The position numbers and the translations under genes were made by a program. Shown here one piece after another: positions 1 to 2,972 of a stretch of DNA of 5,835 nt. Positions within the stretch are counted from its first letter, which is position 1; each line of letters starts with the position of its first letter. The DNA is from an uncultured Eggerthellaceae bacterium (GTDB lineage Bacteria; Actinomycetota; Coriobacteriia; Coriobacteriales; Eggerthellaceae): positions 60,252 to 66,086 of the forward strand of contig CAJURO010000011.1 in assembly GCA_910588985.1 (NCBI GenBank), given 5' to 3'. The notes below the pieces were generated by a model that was not told where the DNA came from, did no database searches, and was given only the letters and a program-made list of their open reading frames with translations.

Positions 1-58
1 AGAATAACTAATTAGCGTATGTAGTACAGATAGGGCGCAACGGGGGGGGCATGAGGAA
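1..58 (+). promoter_or_regulatory. Leader upstream of the WYL regulator gene
   Basis: This short non-coding leader precedes the first gene of the operon. The left part is AT-rich and contains an 8-bp palindrome, CTAATTAG, at 8-15. Weak -10-like hexamers (TATGTA at 18-23, TACAGA at 25-30) match the consensus at only about three of six positions, and any -35 element would be near or beyond the window edge, so no promoter is called with confidence. A GAGGA at 53-57 lies only one or two bases from the ATG at 59, which is too close for an ideal ribosome-binding site. The G-run at 42-49 sits at a more usual distance. A WYL autorepressor could bind here, but no clear operator is visible. Confidence 0.35.
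42..49 (+). repeat. Poly-G tract (8 G) in the ribosome-binding region
   Basis: Eight consecutive G residues end 9 nt before the regulator ATG at 59. The run can pair with the CCUCC of 16S rRNA using one G-U pair, so it may itself act as the Shine-Dalgarno element. Homopolymeric G runs of this length are known to be slippage-prone in several bacteria. A change in length here would alter leader spacing or translation, not the reading frame. Confidence 0.6.
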
Positions 59-1039
59 ATGGCGAACAATAGCAAGTCGAAGTTAAAACTGCTGTACCTG
101 AAGCGCATCCTCGAAGAGGAGACCGACGAGAGTCATGGGCTGTCTATGACGCAGCTCATCGATCGTTTGCACGCCTACGATATACCAGCGGAGCGCAAGG
201 GTGTCTACCGAGATCTCGAGACGCTGAAGGAGTTCGGTCTCAATATTTGTACCTACCAGAGGAATCCTGTGCAGTACGCCATAGTCCGGCGGGACTTCAC
301 GCTATCGGAGCTGATGCTTCTGGTAGACGCGGTGGAATCGTGCAAATCGCTCACTAAGAGACAGTCAAGGGCGCTAACGACGAACCTGAAGCTTCTGGCC
401 AACGACCACGAGCGCGCGCTGCTGGATCGTCGAATACACGTGCCGGGACGCATCACATCGAAGAGCGATTCTGTCTTCGGCTACATCGACATACTGCACG
501 ATGCCATGAGGCGGCACCTGAAGGTGGAGTTCATGTACTACAAGTGCGGGCTCGACGGGAAGCGGTTCGCAACGCACGACGGCAAGCCCCATCTGGTGAC
601 GCCCGTGGGTATCACCTACGCGGACGGCTTCTACTACCTGACCGCCTGGAACGACGAGCACGAGGCGATGACGGAGTTCCGCATAGACCGCATGGAGAAG
701 TTGCGGGTGTCCGATGAACGGGCAACCAAGAACGACCAGATAACCCATCATGTGTTCGAGGGCGAAGACTACGAGCTTTTCGGGCGCTTCGGCGGAGAGC
801 CAGTGACCGCCACGCTTCTGGTGGATGGCGAAAAGGTGGAGATCATCATGGACCGCTTCGGCGATGCTGCCGAGTGGTACAAGCATGACGACGACACCGC
901 GAAAGTGGTGGTGAAGGTGCACAAGTCCGAGCAGTTCTTCGGATGGATCGCAGGGCTTGGCGGCACCGTGCGCATACACGGACCTAAGAGCCTGAAGAAG
1001 GAATACAACGAGTACTTGAAGGGCCTTATAGAAGAGTGA
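59..1039 (+). CDS. WYL-domain transcriptional regulator (HTH-WYL-WCX)
   Basis: This is a 326-residue DNA-binding regulator of the WYL (YafY/PafBC-like) family. Residues about 8-78 form the winged helix-turn-helix: the segment ending ERKGVYRDLETLKEFGL (45-61) is the typical recognition helix and following turn (S/R-x-x-V-Y-R-D-L-x-x-L). The WYL domain spans about 140-220, with YYLTAWN at 192-198 in place of the namesake W-Y-L and FRIDRM at 207-212 supplying the conserved arginines of the ligand pocket. Residues about 235-326 match the C-terminal WCX extension, ending in the usual GxxVRIxGPKSLKKEY. The length is normal for the family. WYL proteins are known repressors of defence operons (BrxR in BREX, CapW in CBASS), and this one lies upstream of and co-directional with restriction genes, so a controlling or autoregulatory role is inferred. 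The ATG at 51 is in another frame, and no other in-frame start keeps the HTH intact. Confidence 0.93.
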   Translation: MANNSKSKLKLLYLKRILEEETDESHGLSMTQLIDRLHAYDIPAERKGVYRDLETLKEFGLNICTYQRNPVQYAIVRRDFTLSELMLLVDAVESCKSLTKRQSRALTTNLKLLANDHERALLDRRIHVPGRITSKSDSVFGYIDILHDAMRRHLKVEFMYYKCGLDGKRFATHDGKPHLVTPVGITYADGFYYLTAWNDEHEAMTEFRIDRMEKLRVSDERATKNDQITHHVFEGEDYELFGRFGGEPVTATLLVDGEKVEIIMDRFGDAAEWYKHDDDTAKVVVKVHKSEQFFGWIAGLGGTVRIHGPKSLKKEYNEYLKGLIEE

Positions 1040-1055
1040 ATGAAAGTTCGTTAAC

Positions 1056-1061
1056 AGAGGT
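1056..1061 (+). promoter_or_regulatory. Ribosome-binding site deciding the methyltransferase start
   Basis: AGAGGT lies 7 nt before the ATG at 1069. This is a good Shine-Dalgarno match at normal spacing. The competing GTG at 1036 overlaps the upstream stop by 4 bp (GTGA) but is preceded only by a weak purine stretch. The site therefore favours the ATG at 1069. Confidence 0.6.
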
Positions 1062-1068
1062 AAGTGAG

Positions 1069-2970
1069 ATGGAATCGGTGTCTATACCGAACGACATCGC
1101 ACGCTTCCATGAAATTGGAATCTTGGATGCGTTGCTTAAGGATCGCACTACGGGCAACAACATCATCTGGGGCACCGCATCCTATGAGCAATTCGACAAG
1201 TTGAGCGAAATAACGCCAGAAGAGGTTACAGGAGAATATGCCGGCTGCATACGCAGGCGAGCGCAAAAGGACAAGGACGAGAAGACGGCTCTCACCCGAG
1301 TTCATGCGGAGGTGTTCACGCCAGCATGGATCGTGAAGTTCATGGTGGATGCGGCTGATGAGGCGTGGCGCGAAGGACGGCGCAAGAAGAGCCTATCTGA
1401 CGGCTGGCAAAGCTATGTCTCGTCCAATCGCCTGGAGATCACCTGCGGCGAAGCCCCCTATTTGGTGAACCGCTATGACGCCGCAGATGGCAGCGTAACC
1501 CCTATAGCTGAGCGCGCAGGAATCCTAAGCCGCAAGCTTGCCTTTGTGAATGAGAACGCCAAGACGCGTGCCACATGGGTGAAGTGGGCGAAGACCGCGC
1601 TCAAGTCCATATACGGATATGAGTACCAAGGCGACAACCTGCTGATTGCCCGCATCAATGTGCTCTGCACTATGGAGGACTACTTGAAAGAGGCAGGGTA
1701 CGAGGGCTTTGCGGCAGAGGAATACGAAGATCTTGCGAATATCATCAGCTGGAATCTTTGGCAGATGGATGGGCTTACAAAGTGCGTTCCGTTCGGGAAG
1801 TCCATTAAGGATGCGCCGATGCCAAGCCTGTTCGACGCGTTTGAAGAGCCAAAAGAAGAGGTTTATAGCGATTGCTTGATCTACGACTGGGAGAAGGATG
1901 AGAGCATCAAGTTCTCAAGCATAAGGAGAGATAGCGACATGAAATTCGACTACATCATCGGCAACCCGCCATATCAGGAGGAGACTGAAGGAACTTCAGA
2001 CAAGCCAATATACGATAAATTCATGGATGAAGCTTTCGAAGTTAGTGACAGAGTTGAGCTGATTACTCCTGCGAGGTTTTTATTTAATGCTGGCAAGACA
2101 CCAGAACGGTGGAACAAGGAGCGACTGTCCGATAGGCATTTTAAAGTCTTGGAGTATTGGCAGAAGAGTCAGGAAGTATTTCCAAACAATGATATTAAAG
2201 GCGGGGTGGCAATCACGTATCGCGATACCAACAGCGTCATTGGCCCCATTGGTGCTTTTACGTCATATGATGAGCTTAACTCCATTCTGCACAAAGTACT
2301 TCCTTTTGTGCAGGAAACATCGCTAGATGATTTAATCGTGCAGCAAAATAAATGGAACCTGGAAGTTCTGTACAAAGACTATCCGGAGTGCAAGGCACAA
2401 ATTGGAAGCTCGGGACGCGAACGGCGCCTGACCACATCAATTTTTACCACTGTAGATGTTTTTAGGGACAAGAAAAAAGACGGTGATGCGACGATCCTTG
2501 GATTAATTAACAACAAGAGGACATACCGTTATATTGAGCCAAAATACCTCGATATGAGACACGATAACTTTGAAAAGTTTAAAGTTATCGTCCCTAAGTC
2601 AAATGGCACTGGAGCGATTGGAGAGGTGCTGTCTACGCCCCTAATCGGGGCGCCCCTAATCGGGGCGCCCCTAATCGGGTTTACCCAGTCTTTCATTGCC
2701 TTTGGTGCTTATGACAATGAGGATGAAGCTGAAGCATTGCTGAAATATATCAAAACTAAGTTTGCGCGAACGATGTTAGGTACTCTCAAAATCACTCAAG
2801 ACAACAATAAAGGTACTTGGATTAACGTTCCCCTGCAAGACTTTTCGTCGAGCTCAGACATCGATTGGTCACAATCGGTGGCTGAGCTCGACGAGCAACT
2901 TTATAAGAAATATGGCCTTTCTCCTGAGGAGATCGAGTTCATCGAGACTCATGTGAAGGAGATGGATTGA
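1069..2970 (+). CDS. Eco57I-like N6-adenine DNA methyltransferase with target-recognition half
   Basis: This 633-residue protein probably transfers a methyl group from SAM to adenine N6 in a specific DNA site. Counting from the ATG at 1069, EVFTPAWIVKFMVD (81-94) is the motif X-like entry segment. TCGEAPYL (125-132) stands where the glycine-rich SAM motif I is expected. IIGNPPYQ (296-303) is motif IV, with catalytic N299-P300-P301-Y302. The motif order and spacing fit Eco57I/type IIG modification modules. Residues about 310-600 are probably the target-recognition part, ending in the family-like YIKTKFARTMLG and VPLQDF segments. No PD-(D/E)XK or other nuclease domain is seen, so cleavage must come from the next gene. 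An alternative GTG start at 1036 would add 11 residues and couple translation to the regulator. The gene is low in GC from about 1860 onward and carries an in-frame triple repeat and strong inverted repeats in that half. A pure orphan methylase is less likely given the helicase 2 nt downstream. Confidence 0.93.
   Translation: MESVSIPNDIARFHEIGILDALLKDRTTGNNIIWGTASYEQFDKLSEITPEEVTGEYAGCIRRRAQKDKDEKTALTRVHAEVFTPAWIVKFMVDAADEAWREGRRKKSLSDGWQSYVSSNRLEITCGEAPYLVNRYDAADGSVTPIAERAGILSRKLAFVNENAKTRATWVKWAKTALKSIYGYEYQGDNLLIARINVLCTMEDYLKEAGYEGFAAEEYEDLANIISWNLWQMDGLTKCVPFGKSIKDAPMPSLFDAFEEPKEEVYSDCLIYDWEKDESIKFSSIRRDSDMKFDYIIGNPPYQEETEGTSDKPIYDKFMDEAFEVSDRVELITPARFLFNAGKTPERWNKERLSDRHFKVLEYWQKSQEVFPNNDIKGGVAITYRDTNSVIGPIGAFTSYDELNSILHKVLPFVQETSLDDLIVQQNKWNLEVLYKDYPECKAQIGSSGRERRLTTSIFTTVDVFRDKKKDGDATILGLINNKRTYRYIEPKYLDMRHDNFEKFKVIVPKSNGTGAIGEVLSTPLIGAPLIGAPLIGFTQSFIAFGAYDNEDEAEALLKYIKTKFARTMLGTLKITQDNNKGTWINVPLQDFSSSSDIDWSQSVAELDEQLYKKYGLSPEEIEFIETHVKEMD
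2287..2313. repeat. Inverted repeat, 9-bp arms, inside the methyltransferase gene
   Basis: CTGCACAAA at 2287-2295 is the exact reverse complement of TTTGTGCAG at 2305-2313, with a 9-nt spacer. It lies in the low-GC half of the methyltransferase gene. Arms of this length can arise by chance in a window this size, so function is not claimed. Confidence 0.4.
2561..2591. repeat. 31-bp inverted repeat inside the methyltransferase gene
   Basis: ACGATAACTTT at 2561-2571 pairs perfectly with AAAGTTATCGT at 2581-2591. The stem continues inward through one G-T and two A-T pairs, giving 14 pairs closed by a 3-nt loop (AAG, 2575-2577). It encodes residues around 498-508 (HDNFEKFKVIV) of the methyltransferase, 45 bp before the triple repeat. 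The structure is clear in the sequence, but its role is unknown. Confidence 0.7.
2636..2680 (+). repeat. Three tandem 15-bp units encoding PLIGA
   Basis: The unit CGCCCCTAATCGGGG occurs three times head to tail; only the last base of the third copy differs (T for G). In the gene frame it encodes PLIGA-PLIGA-PLIGF, residues 524-538 of the methyltransferase. Because 15 is a multiple of three, gain or loss of a unit keeps the frame and changes only the length of this segment. Each CCCC-TAATC-GGGG unit can also fold: 2650-2668 has 7-bp perfect arms (GCGCCCC/GGGGCGC) around a 5-nt loop, which could promote slippage. Nucleotide identity among copies suggests a recent duplication. Confidence 0.95.
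2845..2894. repeat. 50-bp near-perfect palindrome near the 3' end of the methyltransferase gene
   Basis: The outer arms TCGTCGAGCTCAG (2845-2857) and CTGAGCTCGACGA (2882-2894) are exact reverse complements over 13 bp. The stem continues inward: one A/G mismatch (2858/2881), C-G, A-T, one T-G (2861/2878), then CGATTG (2862-2867) with CAATCG (2872-2877), closed by the 4-nt loop GTCA. In total 21 of 23 positions are Watson-Crick pairs. It encodes residues 593-609 (SSSSDIDWSQSVAELDE). No T-tract follows directly, so it does not look like an intrinsic terminator. Confidence 0.9.
2956..2961 (+). promoter_or_regulatory. Ribosome-binding site of the helicase/nuclease gene
   Basis: AAGGAG inside the last codons of the methyltransferase gene lies 11 nt before the ATG at 2973. 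The spacing is slightly long. A TTG at 2967, in the same frame and 5 nt from the site, is a less likely alternative start that would overlap the upstream stop. Placement inside the preceding gene suggests translational coupling. Confidence 0.6.
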
Positions 2971-2972
2971 TC

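Noticed and set aside
8..15. CTAATTAG as a possible operator for the WYL regulator
   Set aside because: Only 8 bp, no flanking symmetry and no second copy seen; too weak to call an operator.
374..979. Minus-strand open frame of 201 codons opposite the WYL gene
   Set aside because: His/Val/Leu-rich translation with no domain, fully inside a well-supported gene on the other strand.
2217..2228. 12-bp perfect palindrome GTATCGCGATAC
   Set aside because: A palindrome of this size is expected about once by chance in a window this long, and nothing around it supports a site.
2087..2326. Second plus-strand open frame of 79 codons inside the methyltransferase gene
   Set aside because: Different frame from the motif-bearing methyltransferase, no recognisable domain, and no evident ribosome-binding context.
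2845..2894. Intrinsic transcription terminator
   Set aside because: The stem is strong, but no T-rich tract follows and the methyltransferase frame continues through it; the downstream gene is only 78 bp away with its own ribosome-binding site.
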